A stretch of DNA of 64,000 nt from Panulirus ornatus (lineage: Eukaryota > Arthropoda > Malacostraca > Decapoda > Palinuridae): assembly GCF_036320965.1 (NCBI RefSeq), contig NC_092225.1, positions 72,882,208 through 72,946,207 on the forward strand. Reading direction: 5' to 3'. Below the pieces are notes generated by a model, which saw nothing but the letters and a program-made list of their open reading frames with translations, made no database searches and was not told where the DNA came from. Position numbers and translations under genes: made by a program. Below, in pieces: positions 17,169 to 36,190 of this stretch (positions are counted from its first letter, which is position 1; each line of letters opens with the position of its first letter).

Positions 17169-17370
17169 ATCCCTGGGGATAGGGGAGAAAGAATACTTCC
17201 CACGTATTCCCTGCGTGTTGTAGGAGGCGACTAAAAAGGAGGAGAGCGAGGGGCTGGAAATCCTCCCCTCTCGTTTTTTTTTTTCTTTTTTTTAATATTC
17301 CAAAAGAAAGAACAGAGAAGGAAGCCAGGTGAGCATATTCCCTCAAAGGCCCAATCCTCTGTTCTTAACG

Positions 17371-17446
<76 letters not shown>

Positions 17447-17527
17447 GATTAAGAATACTTCCCACGTATTCCCTGCGTGTCGTAGAAGGCGACTAAAAGG
17501 GGAGGGAGCGGGGGGCTGGAAATCCTC

Positions 17528-17567
<40 letters not shown>

Positions 17568-17620
17568 CTTTTTTTTTTCTTTTTCATACGATTCGCCATT
17601 TCCCGCATTTGCGAGGTAGC

Positions 17621-17688
<68 letters not shown>

Positions 17689-17690
17689 GG
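17133..17690. mobile_element. Cluster of short-element pieces stitched by (TA)n
   Basis: Three fragments of the RTE-derived short element are joined by TA tracts. Plus 17168-17372 is head to ACGCTA. Plus 17441-17530 is the ATAGGGG to CCTCCCC interior. Minus 17566-17621 is the tail hairpin, GCGAGGTAGCG. TA tracts lie at 17133-17167, 17373-17443, 17531-17565 and 17622-17686. Each fragment ends at a site of its consensus that shares one to three T/A bases with the tract. Confidence 0.85.
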
Positions 17691-18705
17691 GAGTGGATCT
17701 GGCAGCGGATGGAACCATGGAAGCGGAAGTGAATCATAGGGTGGGGGAGGGGGCGAAAATTCTGGGAGCCTTGAAGAATATTTGGAAGTCGAGAACATTA
17801 TCTCGGAAAGCAAAAATGGGTATGTTTGAAGGAATAGTGGTTCCAACCATGTTGTATGGTTGCGAGGCGTGGGCTATGGATAGAGTTGTGCGCAGGAGGG
17901 TGGATGTGCTGGAAATAAGATGTTTGAGGACAATATGTGGTGTGAGGTGGTTTGATCGAGTAAGTAATGAAAGGGTAAGAGAGATGTGTGGAAATAAAAA
18001 GAGCGTGGTTGAGAGAGCAGAAGAGGGTGTTTTGAAATGGTTTGGGCACATGGAGAGAATGAGTGAGGAAAGATTGACAAAGAGGGTATATGTGTCGGAG
18101 GTGGAGAGAACGAGGAGAAGTGGAAGGCCAAATTGGAGGTGGAAAGATGGAGTGAAAAAGATTTTGAGTGATCGGGGCCTGAACATGCGGGAGGGTGAAA
18201 GGCGGGCAAGGAATAGAGTGAATTGTATCGATGTGGCATACCGGGGTCGACGTGCTGTCAATGGATTAAATCAGGGCATGTGAAGCGTCTTGGGTAAACC
18301 ATGGAAAGTTCTGTGGGGCCTGGATGTGGAAAGGGAGCTGTGGTTTCGGGCATCATTACATGAAAGCTAGAGAGTGAGTGTTTACGAATGGGACCTTTGT
18401 TGTCTTTTCCTTGCGCTACCTCGCACACATGAGGGGGAGGGGGATGTTATTCCATGTGTGGCGAGGTGGCGATGGGAATAAATAAAGGCAGAAAGTATGA
18501 ATTATGTACATGTGTATATATGTATATGCCTGTCTGTGTATATATATGAGTACATTGAGATGTATTGGTATGTATATTTGCGTGTGTGGACGTGTATGTA
18601 TATACATGTGTATGGGGGTGGGTTGGGCCATTTCTTTCGTCTGTTTCCATGAGCTACCTCGCAATCACGGGAGACAGCGACAAAGCAAAATAAATAAATA
18701 AATGA
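17687..18705 (+). mobile_element. RTE-like LINE 3' half, long 3' UTR form
   Basis: Begins at the ATCTGGG site of the RT C-terminal region, runs as an open frame to [10 protein letters not shown] (18283), then the long 3' UTR and a TAAA-type tail ending at 18700. It encodes [20 protein letters not shown] and CGVRWFDRV. No palm motifs are present. Confidence 0.9.
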
Positions 18706-18712
18706 TATATAT

Positions 18713-18950
18713 TATCCCTGGTGGGAGGGGAGAGAGAATACTTCCCACGTATTCCCTGCGTGTCGTAGAAGGCGACTAAAAGGGGAGGGAGCGTGGGGCA
18801 GGAAATCCTCCCTCTTGTTTTTTTTTAATTTTCCCAAAGAAGGAACAGAGAAAGGGGCCAGGTGAGTATATTCCCTCAGAGGCCCAGGCCTCTGTTCTTA
18901 ACACTACCTTGCTAACGCGGGAAATGGCGAATAGTTTGAAAGAAAGAAAT
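18713..18950 (+). mobile_element. Short RTE-derived element, full length
   Basis: TATCCCTGGTGGGAGG head (palindrome decayed), GTCGTAGAAGGCGAC, a T tract, a tail with CTAACGCGGGA and ATGGCGAATAG, then GAAAGAAATATAT. It follows the tail of an RTE copy almost directly and is followed by an internal RTE fragment at the shared text ATCTTTCC. Confidence 0.87.
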
Positions 18951-24366
<5,416 letters not shown>

Positions 24367-25372
24367 AGAAAAACTGGAGGAAGTAAAGTGTTTTAGATAT
24401 CTGGGAGTGGATCTGGCAGCGGATGGAACCATGGAAGCGGAAGTGAATCATAGCGTGGGGGAGGGGGCGAAAATCCTGGGAGCCTTGAAGAATGTGTGGA
24501 AGTCGAGAACATTATCTCCGAAAGCAAAAATGGCTATGTTTGAAGGAATAGTGGTTCCAACAATGTTGTATGGTTGCGAGGCGTGGGCTATGGATAGAGT
24601 TGTTCGCAGGAGGGTGGATGGGAGGGTAATGTAAGGGTAAGAGAGATGTGTGGAAATAAAAAGATCGTGGTTGAGAGAGCAGAGGAGGGTGTTTTGAAAT
24701 GGTTTGGGCACATGGAGAGAATGAGTGAGGAAAGATTGACCAAGATGATATATGTGTCGGAGGTGGAGGGAACGAGCAGAAGTGGGAGACCAAATTGTAG
24801 GTGGAAAGATGGAGTGAAAAAGATTTTGTGTGATCGGGGCCTGAACATGCAGGAGGGTGAAAGGCGGGCAAGGAATAGAGTGAATTGGATCGATGTGGTA
24901 TACCGGGGTTGACGTGCTGTCAGTGGATTGAATCAGGGCATGTGAAGCGTCTTGGGTAAACCATGGAAAGTTGTGTGGGGCCTGGATGTGGAAAGGGAGC
25001 TGTGGTTTCGGGCATTATTGCGTGACAGCTGGAGACTGAGTGTGAACGAATGGGGCCTTTGTTGTCTTTTCCTAGTGCTACCTCGCACACATGAGGGGGA
25101 GGGGGATGGTATTCCATGTGTGGCGAGGTGGCGATGGGAATGAATAGGGGCAGACAGTGTGAATTGTGTGCATGGGTATATATGTATGTGTCTGTGTATA
25201 TATATGTGTACATTGAGATGTATAGGTATGTATATTTGCGTGTGTGGGCGTGTGTGTGTGTGTGTGTACATTGTGTATGGGGGTGGGTTGGGCCATTTCT
25301 TTCGTCTGTTTTCTTGCGCCACCTCGCAAACGCGGGAGACTGCGACAAAGCAAAATAAGATAAATAAAAATA

Positions 25373-25378
<6 letters not shown>
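24367..25378 (+). mobile_element. RTE-like LINE 3' half, long 3' UTR form
   Basis: Starts at GEKLEEVKCFRYLG, with a deletion near 24625 that removes the segment between RRRVDG and the VREMCGN region, then runs to VVYRG (24912), the long 3' UTR with both CTACCTCGC motifs, a TG-rich patch near 25255 and the tail CAAAATAAGATAAATAA before (TA)n. Confidence 0.9.

Positions 25379-25466
<88 letters not shown>
25378..25466. repeat. (TA)n microsatellite
   Basis: About 88 bp of TA between an RTE tail and a PLE terminal fragment. Confidence 0.97.
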
Positions 25467-25468
<2 letters not shown>

Positions 25469-25677
25469 TGTGAGACTACGGGGAAAATGAAACACGATAA
25501 ATTCCCAAGTGCACTTTCGTGTAATAATCACATCATCAGGGGAGACACAAGAGAGAAATATAAGATAGTTGATATACATCGAAGAGACGAAGCTCGGACG
25601 CCATTATAACACGAAAGTGCACTTGGAAACTTACCCTGTTTCATTTTCCCCGTTGACTCGCAGAAATATCTTGATCG
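25467..25677. mobile_element. Head-to-head pair of PLE terminal fragments
   Basis: 25467-25603 is the PLE end in minus sense (GGACGCC edge at 25602), and 25604-25675 is a plus-sense fragment that begins inside the hammerhead-like helix (ACACGAAAGTGCACTTGG) and runs through TTTCATTTTCCCCGT. The two are fused without spacer. The left piece shares its inner edge (GGCGTCC) with the fragment at 2730. Confidence 0.83.
25503..25543 (-). ncRNA. Hammerhead-like ribozyme in PLE fragment
   Basis: Same core as the 5.4 kb copy: TCCC (25543-25540), CTGATGA (25539-25533), GAAA (25518-25515), GGGA (25506-25503). All three helices of that copy are preserved. Confidence 0.57.
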
Positions 25678-25890
25678 CCATTTCCCGCGTTAGTGAGGAA
25701 GCGTTAAGAACAGAGGACTGAGCCTCAGAAGAAACATACTCATTTGGCCCCCTTCTCTGTTCCTTCTTTGGGAAAAAGTGAAACGAGAAGCGAGGATTTC
25801 CAGTCCCCCGCTCCCTCCCCTTTTTGTCGCCTTCTACGACACGCAGAGAATACGTGGGAAGTATTCTTTCTTTCCCTATCCCCAGGGAAA
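25676..25890 (-). mobile_element. Short RTE-derived element
   Basis: Minus-sense copy from the tail (CGCCATTTCCCGCG) to the head (CCCTATCCCCAGGG at 25874-25887). It meets PLE sequence at the shared GCCA and older RTE sequence at about 25915. Confidence 0.85.
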
Positions 25891-25914
25891 GGAATATATT
25901 CATTCTATTCATTT

Positions 25915-27995
25915 ATTGTTCTTTGTCGCTGTCTCCCGCGTTAGCGAGGTAGCGTAAGGAAACAGACGAAAGAATGGCCCAACTCACTCACATACACATG
26001 TATATATATACACGTCCACACACGTAAATATACAAACCTATACACCTGTACATAATTCATACTTTATGGCTTCATTCATTCCCGTCGCGCCACCCCGCTA
26101 CACATGAAATGACACCCCCATCCCCCCCCCGCACGCGCGCGAGGTAGCGCTAGGAAAAGACAACAAAGGCCACATTCGTTCACACTCAGTCTAGCTGTCA
26201 TGTATAATGCATCGAAACCACAGCTTCCTTTCCACATCCAGGCCCAACAAAACTCTCCATGGTTTGCCCCAGACGCTTCACATGCCCTGGTTCAATCCAT
26301 TAACAGCATGCCGTCCCCGGTATACCACATCGTTCCAATTCACTCTATCCCTTGCACAACTTTCACCCTTCTGTATGTTCAGGCCTCGATCGCTCAAAAT
26401 CTTTTTCACTTCATCCTTCCACCTCCAATTTGGTCTCCCACTTCTCTTCGTTCCCGCCACCTCTGACACATATACCCTCTTTGTCAATCTTTCCTCATTC
26501 ATTCTCTCCATGTGACCAAACCATTTCAAAACACCCTCTTCTGCTCTCTCAACCAAACACTTTTCATTACCAAACATCTTTCTTACCCTTTCATTACTTA
26601 CTCGATCAAACTACCTCACACCAAATATTGTCCTCAAACATTTCATTTCGAACACATCCAGCCTCCTCCGCACAACCCTATCTATAGCCCACGCCTCGCA
26701 TCCATATAACATTGTTGATACCACTATTCCTTCAAACATCCATTTTTGCTTTCCGAGATAATGTTCTCGCCTTCTATACATTCTTCAACGCTCTCAAAAC
26801 CTCGCCCCCTCCCCCATCCTGTGATCCACTTCCGCTTCCATGGTTCCATCCGCTGCCAAATCCACTCCCAGATATCTAAAACACTTCACTTCCTCCAGTT
26901 TTTCTCCATTCAAACGCATCTCCCAATTCATTTGTCCCTCAACCCTACTGTACCTAATAACCTTGCTCTATTTCACATTTACTCTCAGCTTTCTTCTTTC
27001 ACACACTTTACCAAACTCAGTCACCAGCTTCTGCAGTTTCTCACCTGAATCAGCCAGCAGCGCTGTATCATTAGCGAACAACAACTGACACACTTCCCAA
27101 GCCTTGTCATCCACAAGAGACTGCATACTTGCTCCTCTCTCCAAAACTCTTGCATTCACCTCTCAAACAACCCCATCCATAAACAAATTAAACAACCATG
27201 GAGACATCACACACCCCTGCCGCAATCCGACATTCACTGAGAACCAATCACTTTCCTCTCTTCCTATTCGTACACATGCCTTACCTCCTAGATAAAAACT
27301 TTTCACTGCTTCTAGCAACTTGCCTCCCACACCATATACTCTTAATGCCTATCGCAGAGCATCTTTATCAACTCTATCTAATGACTTCTGAAGATCCATA
27401 AATGCTACATACAAATCCATTTGCTTTTCTGAGTATTTCTCACATACATTCTTCAAAGCAAACACCTGAACCACATATCTTCTACCACTTCTGAAACCAC
27501 ACTGCTCTTCCCCAATCTGATGCTTTGTACATGCCTTCACCCTCTCAATCAATATCCTCCCATATATTTTCCCAGGAATACTCAACAAACTTATGCCTCT
27601 GCAGTTTGAACACTCACCTTTATACCCTTTGCCTTTGTACAATGGCGCTATGCATGCATTCCGCCAATCCTCAGGCACTTCACCATGAACCATACATACA
27701 TTGAATATCCTCACCAACCAGTCAACAACACAGTCACCCTCTTTTTATAATAAATTCCACTGCAATACCATCCAAGCCCGCCGCCTTGCCGGCTCTCATC
27801 TTCCGCAAAGCTTTCATCACCTTTTCTCTGTTTACCAAATCATTCTCCCTGACCCCCTCACTTCGCACACCACCTCTACCAAAACATCCTGTATCTGCCA
27901 CTCTATCATCAAACACATTCAATAAACCTTGAAAATACTCCATCTCCCTCTCACTTCACTACTACTTGTTATTATCACCCCATTTGCCCCTTTTT
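25915..27995 (-). mobile_element. RTE-like LINE, diverged copy, long 3' UTR form
   Basis: Minus-strand copy with tail hairpin at 25930-25955, long 3' UTR (to about 26290), RT C-terminal domain, palm and linker. Substitutions are clearly more frequent than in the 16, 20 or 52 kb copies, with many stops. The open remnants are 26278-26577, 26968-27159, 27349-27717 and 27734-27943. Confidence 0.88.
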
Positions 27996-27999
27996 TATA

Positions 28000-28360
28000 G
28001 GTATTAATTTCTTTTCACACCCGAGAGCTGGCTGGTTGTGTGCCCCCACCATTAACTGGATCACGAAATACCCGGCAAGCTGCTGCGTCACATAATTACT
28101 GTTGCCGTTGGCAACTCAGGGGAGTAGGGTTTGGATAACTGTTTCTTTACCTACACCTCAAATCTTTGGAATTCTCTACCTCCTCATGTGTTTCCCCTTA
28201 GATATGACGCAGTATTTTTTAGAAGACAAGTTTTTCACTTTTTCAAAATGTATAAATACTTTTCCTTGTGTCTTTTTTTCCCTTTCATTAACCTCTTTAT
28301 ATTTCATTTAAGTCCCAGCTCTGCTGTGGACTTTTGCTGGGGAAAAGGGATTCTAACTTG
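28000..28360 (+). mobile_element. 3' end of another LINE (non-RTE)
   Basis: In one plus frame the text reads FTYTSNLWNSLPPHVFPLRY, then FFRRQVFHFFK, which matches the C-terminal 'LWNSLP ... F' signature of jockey/CR1-type polymerases, followed by a short T-rich 3' UTR. Upstream coding text is not recognisable, so it is a short terminal scrap. Confidence 0.55.
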
Positions 28361-29339
28361 AAAAAAATATTAGTAATCATAAATGGTAATAGTCTGTTAG
28401 CTTTTAGTATCCTATATAAAGCCAAAACTAGAATATGTGTCTTTAAGCTTGATTTCTGCTCTTTAAGAAACACTAAGAATTCACGAAGACGCTCAAGAGA
28501 AGGGCAAAATCAAGAGCTCGGTACAGGGAAAGGGTTGGGAGCTGAAATTTGTCTGATATGAAAGAAAGAAGAGCAATGTGCAACGTAATCATAACCTTTA
28601 AGCTTTTAAACAAATTTCAGTTTTCAAAAGATACGATACAACAACCAGAGATAATACAATGAAATTAAGCAAGAAAGTTGATAGACAGGATGTAAAGAAG
28701 CACTTTTAGATTATACGAGTGGTAGATGAATGGACTAAACTGAGTGAGAAAACAGTAAATTTGGTCAGTATACAGGTTTCAAAGACTATTTGGTAGTAGA
28801 AAATGATCAAAAGATCGAGCCTCACGAAATTTTGTCCCCTTCCGTTACATTAGAAATACGTAAAAAATACGTATTTACAAACACATATAATATGGAGATT
28901 GTCTGATATACTTAGCCACAAATCAGTGCACACCATCACTTGTAATAATAAAAACCAACCAGAAGAGTCCGACCAAGCAGGTAATAAGACACCATCTGGT
29001 GTTGTAAGCGCACCATATCACGTTTCTCCCGCCTGGTAGCTTTATTGTTGCTACTCGACGACTCGCGTCAGCACACTCACCAACCCGTGTCATTGTCATG
29101 ATCAGAAAGATGAATATATATCAGTTCAAAAGGAAGATAGACCTACAGATTTGCTGGAAACAGTGATCATATTGTGCTTCTCAAGCTTCATACTTGGTAC
29201 AACAGCTAGGAATTGGTATAGGAACAGTGCGGTGTGCTCAGATAATCTCGAGAGCTACGTGAAGGCAAGAAGGTATGACGGTTGATGACGTCAGGGGTGT
29301 TGAGTTGCGTCTGTGGGTTGGCAACTGTGACGCCGGCAC
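28361..29339. other. No gene recognised
   Basis: AT-rich, mostly single-copy-looking sequence. No ORF above about 75 codons, no repeat family shared with the rest of the window and no RNA gene that I can see. Confidence 0.5.
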
Positions 29340-30560
29340 ACCTCATGCATGTTGTCGAGAAGGGAGAGGGAGATAACGTGTGAATGGGGAGAAGGGATGG
29401 GGAAATATTCTGTGAATGGGGAGAATGGTAAGGGAGATATCATGTGAGTAGGAGAAACTGGAGATTGAGATATATGAGTGGGGAAGAATGGAAAGGAAGA
29501 TATTGCGTTACCTGGGGTGAATAGAGAGGTAGATATAATGCTAATTGGGAAGAATAGAGAGGGAGATATTGTATGAGTGGAGGAGAATGGGGAGGGAAAT
29601 TTTGTGTGAGTGGGGGAGGAAGAGAGGGAAATATTTTGTGAGTGGGGGAGATATCGTGTGAAAGGGGGGAAATTGAGAGGGAGATACTGCGTGAATAGAG
29701 GAGAGTGTACAGGGTGATTTGGAAATACTGTGGATGTAGAGAAAAGAGAGGAATATATCTTGTGACTAGGGAAGAGGAAATTACTGTGTGAATAGGGGAA
29801 AAAGAAGAGGGAGATAATGTGTGAACGTGTACAGAGGAGCGAAAGAGATTGTGCGAATGGGGTGACAGGAGATGAAGATATTGTATGAATGGATATAAAT
29901 GAAAGGGAGATCTTATATCAATGGGAGAGAAGGACGAAGAAGACTTTAGAGATATTACGTGAAGAAAGAGAAAGAGAGGAGCTATTGTGTGAGTAGGGGA
30001 GAAGGAAATATGTGAATAGACAGAAGGAGGATGGAGCTATTGTGTGAGAGGATAAGAAAGGAAGGGAAGACGCTGTATGAATGGAAAAGAAGGGAAAGGT
30101 AGGTATTGAATGAATAGGATGGAGGGAGAGGAAGATATCTAGAGACTGAGTAGAAGAGAGGGGAGATATTACGTAACTTAGTGTGCAGGATGTGTAAAGA
30201 TTCAGTTAGCAGGGTAGAGGGGAGAGAGAGATCCTGTGTGAATAAAGAAAACGAATGGGGAGATACTATGTATAGAGAGAAGGTAAGGGGAGATATCTTG
30301 TAGATGGGGAGAACAAAGAGGGAGAACTGTGCAAGTGGGGAAGAAGGGAGATGAATATTGTAAGAATAAGAGAACTGGGAGGAAAAAATATCTGTTTAGA
30401 ACGGGAAATGGGAGGGAGAGATATAGTGTGGAAAAGATAGGGATATATAATGGGCTATGATAAAGAGATGGGGAGATAGAATATGGATGGGGAGAAGGGA
30501 GGGGAGACATTACATGTGTTAGGAGTAGAGGGGGCGCAGTCATGTGGGAAAGGAAAGGTA
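29340..30560. repeat. Degenerate purine-rich minisatellite
   Basis: Loose tandem units of roughly 33-38 bp built around GGGAGATATTGTGTGA and ATGGGGAGAA. More than 25 units can be followed, with heavy divergence and indels. The plus strand is strongly purine-rich. Confidence 0.8.
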
Positions 30561-31999
30561 CGGGGAGATATTTTGTGCATGGGAGAGGAAAAAAATAGGA
30601 AGAAAAAGTAAGGATGAGAACAAGAAAAGAATTCGAAGGAAATCAGATGAGAAATACAAGGTTACGTTTTGTGACAAGGAAGAAACAGATGACCAAAGAT
30701 CATTAACAGAATAAGCTAATGGCGAGGAAACTCCTTTTGACATAATGTTAGTCATTAGAGATAAGACTGTCATATTCAACATATCTACAGATATGGGACT
30801 TAAAGAAAGATTGAAAGACTTTTGAGATAGAATTAAAAACACGGGAATTATTTGTACTGGTTCCCCTCTCTAAGATGAGATAATCCGTTTAGTTTTTAGC
30901 AAAACTGTTAGCAGATAATGAAGCAGAGGTAAACCACGAAACACGAAGATTATTTCTTCCTGTTCCGGAGTAAGGTTCATTGATCTTGATATTTGATTTC
31001 AAATATGTACCGATTAGGTGAAGTTGTTGTTTTTACTTGTCCATTGGTTTACATTTCTATTTGTTTATCGGTGATACATGATAGAAATATTCTCTTAAAG
31101 CCTTCTTTTACATTTCACCAACCCACAATACAGTTCCCAAAGAATCTAAAGGAATCCAAAGCCAAAGGGACCAGAAATACTAGGTATTATGTGGAGACAG
31201 TAGAGATGGTTTAGAGTGAGTGTCAGTATGCTTGACGTAGATTGGTTCGTCGGTTGCGTTTGCTAGGAGATGGAACTCCTAACCAGTTGGATTTCAATGG
31301 CTACCTGGGTCGGAGTAGATGAGCAGATTTCGTTTTGTTTATCAATTCCCAATGCTTTATTGTCTTTGTTAGAAAGAGTTTTGTCCAAGTCTATCCCTCT
31401 GTATCCTAGTATCATATCTTAATTGCCTGTCTCTGTCACTGCGTCAGACTAAGAATGATATATTCGTCGTGTGTAATAGTAGTCCTAACATCCACAATCG
31501 ATATCTTCTTAAGAAATCATATCAACGAAAAGCATGCATTATCAGTGTCTGACATACAAGAATATCAGTTCCAAGGGTTAACTGATTCCTTCTCATGATT
31601 AAAGATAGCTCTCACACATTGCTTAGTAATCGTACACTACTTACGTATTTACCAGTTTCACTTTCTAATGAGTTTAAAAACACCAATCAGAGGTGCTCGT
31701 GGAAGATCTAAAAGATAGAACGAATACAGTAATTAGTCTGATCTGATGGTAATATGACCTTCGATATGCAATTTTGTCCTTTCATACCTTAGACAGTTCA
31801 AACATTGAATTACAGTATTCAGTTCAAATTTCTGCTATAAATCTAAATCTGTGGCAGAACCTTTGAGTATCTGCCTATAGATCAAGACCTAGAAGTAATT
31901 CAAGTGAAAGGGTATCACTCTAGCTTGGTTTGTTAATATGATAAAATTTATCAATCGTGGCCAATAATCTTTATATTAAGGTTAGACATTGTTTTGAAA
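30561..31999. other. No gene recognised
   Basis: Only short chance ORFs and no clear repeats. The text near 31200-31330 (GGTTCGTCGG) does not fold into a tRNA. Confidence 0.5.
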
Positions 32000-33300
32000 G
32001 AAAAATGATTATGTAATGATAGTACTGCCTTTTAAAAATAAACACGTAAAAATTGAGGAAAAACTTCAGTGTCCAGAGAGAAAAGTTCTTTTGTGACAGT
32101 CCGAAAAGAGATTACATAAGAGATTAGTAAGAGGCGCATCAGGGGAGGAAGGAATCTTAAAGTGGAGTCAAAGAAGAAACAGGAGAAGATGAAGTACTGT
32201 CAGAACGGAAAAGTGAAGGAAAAGTGGAGCGACAAAAGTTGTTGGCGATGACCTTACCTAAAAACCAGAAAAACCTATCAGTGGATGGTGAGGAGAGGTT
32301 CTCGCACTTCCTTTGTGTAAAGGAATGCTTTGCCTAACGGATAACTTACTTGTAATGACTACAGGCAGTGATAAATGCTGAATGGGAGCCAAAGGACAGT
32401 TTTTCCAAGCCCGATAAGCCTGATCTCTTGCCTGAATAGCCTCAGAACAGGAGCGATTCATGGATTAGAAGAAAAGGCCGTCTTGGTGAAAGAGTGGTTG
32501 AATGCGTCTATTCCCGCAAGAATAATCTCTTCTATGCGTTGGCAGAGACAGAAGTATCACTACACAAAAGACAATAATTTACGCAAGGAAAGGTAGAAAA
32601 GAATATTCGTGAGCCATTCTAGTCAGCTCTGTTGAGGTGCTAATATTTACGCTTAGAAGGAGCTACTGGATGGGGAGGTGTCGTTAGAATAGATACATTT
32701 ACAAGAGTGTGATCAGATGAACCAACTGGGGATGAAGTTGTGTAGTTACAGCGTGATGGATTAAAGGTGAAAATAGACCCAAATTTTAGGAGAGTGGTCA
32801 TAGCGATCATATATATGGATAGGATGAGGGTTGATTTGCTCTGGATCATTGAGAATTGAAAACATGAGGGCTTCGGTTCCCCCACCATCCGTATGGGAGG
32901 AATTCAACCATTCCCTATGGTGAACGTTTGAAATTTCCTAAATAGATAATCTCAGCTTTCGGGAGAGAGGATGCCACTGTCTGATGGTAGGACTTTAGAT
33001 AGTCGAAGAAAGATATGAAATATGTAGAATCAGGAGAGCAATTGGTGAAGCAGAGAAAAAGTTTGGTAGATGGGAGACAGATTTTGAGCCACATAACATC
33101 GAAGTATGGGGACTCAAGGTCCTTAAGGCGTGCAACAGGTCAAATGATGTTGGAATAAGCACAGACACCACCTTTGAATGGTAACATGGGTGCGTATTAT
33201 AGTTGGAAATGAAGAATGGGCTATTGAGAACATCATTAGTGAATGGGTCAAAGAGAGAAGTAAGATATTACGAGAGGTATTAGACAGATGCTGTTAAACA
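32000..33300 (-). mobile_element. Decayed LINE endonuclease region (distinct family)
   Basis: Translating the minus strand across several frames gives AEIIYLGNF-like text followed by HREWLNSS, then IFTFNPSRCNYTTSSPVGSS and GSSDHTLVNVS (the SDH box of APE nucleases), and further on EIILAGIDAFNHSF and RSCSEAIQARDQAYRAW. The order GDFN, SDH, then a C-rich NRSCSEA linker is that of an APE-type LINE unrelated to the RTE family above. The frame is broken many times, and the RT part is missing or beyond recognition. Confidence 0.6.
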
Positions 33301-33690
33301 AAAGAGTGGTCACTAGAGGGAAAACGAATGTTGGTATAGTGAAGAAAACCGAGGAAGACCTATCAAAGACGGAAAGGTCGAAGGAGAAGCCGGTACTACT
33401 TCAGTCTGAGCCCTCCCTCTCATTGATAGTAGAGTCAGACGTAACCAGTAGATTCTTTGCACCCCTTCATGCCGGGAGCTAGGGGACATAGATTTGTTAG
33501 AAACTTACATGACTTAATAAAAAAAAAATGTGCAGACAGGAGGTGGTACGAAATTGATTGGAATAAAATATGTTAGGTGTCTGGTGCTTATAAGGAGAAG
33601 ACGGCAGGACTAGCACGGTAGTCCCGTTTTGATGAGACAGAAAGTAGAACCAGCAATCGTAACATAGAGGGTGCAAAATGGCTCAGGCCA
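33301..33690. other. No gene recognised
   Basis: Single-copy-looking sequence ending in a short C tract. The ORF at 33288-33482 has no features. Confidence 0.45.
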
Positions 33691-35155
<1,465 letters not shown>

Positions 35156-36190
35156 CGTTGATACACGTTGAAAAAATGGGAACATCGGTGAAGGGGGATA
35201 ATGGGGAGGCAGTAACAAGTAGTGGTGAAGTGAGAAGGAGATGGAGTGAGTATTTTGAAAGGTTTGTTGAATGTGTTTGATGATAGAGTGGCAGATATAG
35301 GGTGTTTTTGTTGAGGAGGTGTGCGAAGTGAGAGGGTCAAGGAGAATGGTTTGGTAAACATAGAAGAGGTAGTGAAAGCTTTGTGAAAGATGGAAGCTGG
35401 CAAGGCTGTGGGTTCGGATGATATTGCAGTGGAATTTATTAAAAAAGGGAGTTTACTATGATATTGATTGGTTGGTAAGGATATTCAATGTATGTTTCAT
35501 GGTGGAGTGCCTGAGGATTGGCGGAATGCTTGCATAGTGGTATTGTGCAAAGGCAAAGGGGATAAAGATGAGTGCTCAAATTACAGAAGTAAAAGTTTGT
35601 TGAGTATTCCTGGGACATTATATGGGAGGGTATAGATTGAGAGGGTGAAGGCATATACAAAGCATCAGATTGGGAGAGAGCAGTGTGATTTCAGAAGTGT
35701 TAGAGAATATGTGCATCAGGTGTTAGCTTTGAAGAATGTATGTGAGAAATACTTACAAAAGCAGATGGATTTGTATGTAGCATTTTTTGGATCAGAAGAA
35801 GGCATTTGATAGGGTTGATAGAGATAGTTTCTGGAAGGTATTAAGAGTATATGGTGTGGGAAGTAAGTTACCAGATGCAGTGAAAAGTTTTTACCAAGGA
35901 TGCAAGGCATAGGGTACTAGTAGGAAGAAAAGAAAGTGATTGGTTCTCAGTGAATCTAGGTTTGCGGCAGAGGTGCGTGATGTCTCCTTGGTTGTTTTAT
36001 TTGTGTATGGATGGGGTTGTTAGGGAGGTGAAGCAAGAGTTTTGGAGAGAGGGGCAAGTATACAGTCTGTTGTAGAGAAGAGGGCTTGGAAATTGAGTTA
36101 GTTGTAGTTCGCAGATGATACTGCGCTGGTGGCTGATTAGGGTGAGAAACTGCAGAAGTTGGTGACTGACTTTGGTAAAGTGTGTGGAAA
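35156..36190 (+). mobile_element. RTE-like LINE, old diverged internal fragment
   Basis: Starts in the linker (MGTSVKGDNGEAVTSSGEV) and goes through the first RT blocks, motif A region and motif B to the KVCGKR region at 36190. Many frameshifts. It follows the previous fragment's tail directly. Confidence 0.83.

Noticed and set aside
31230..31330. tRNA-like text near GGTTCGTCGG
   Set aside because: No acceptor or anticodon stem can be drawn around it.
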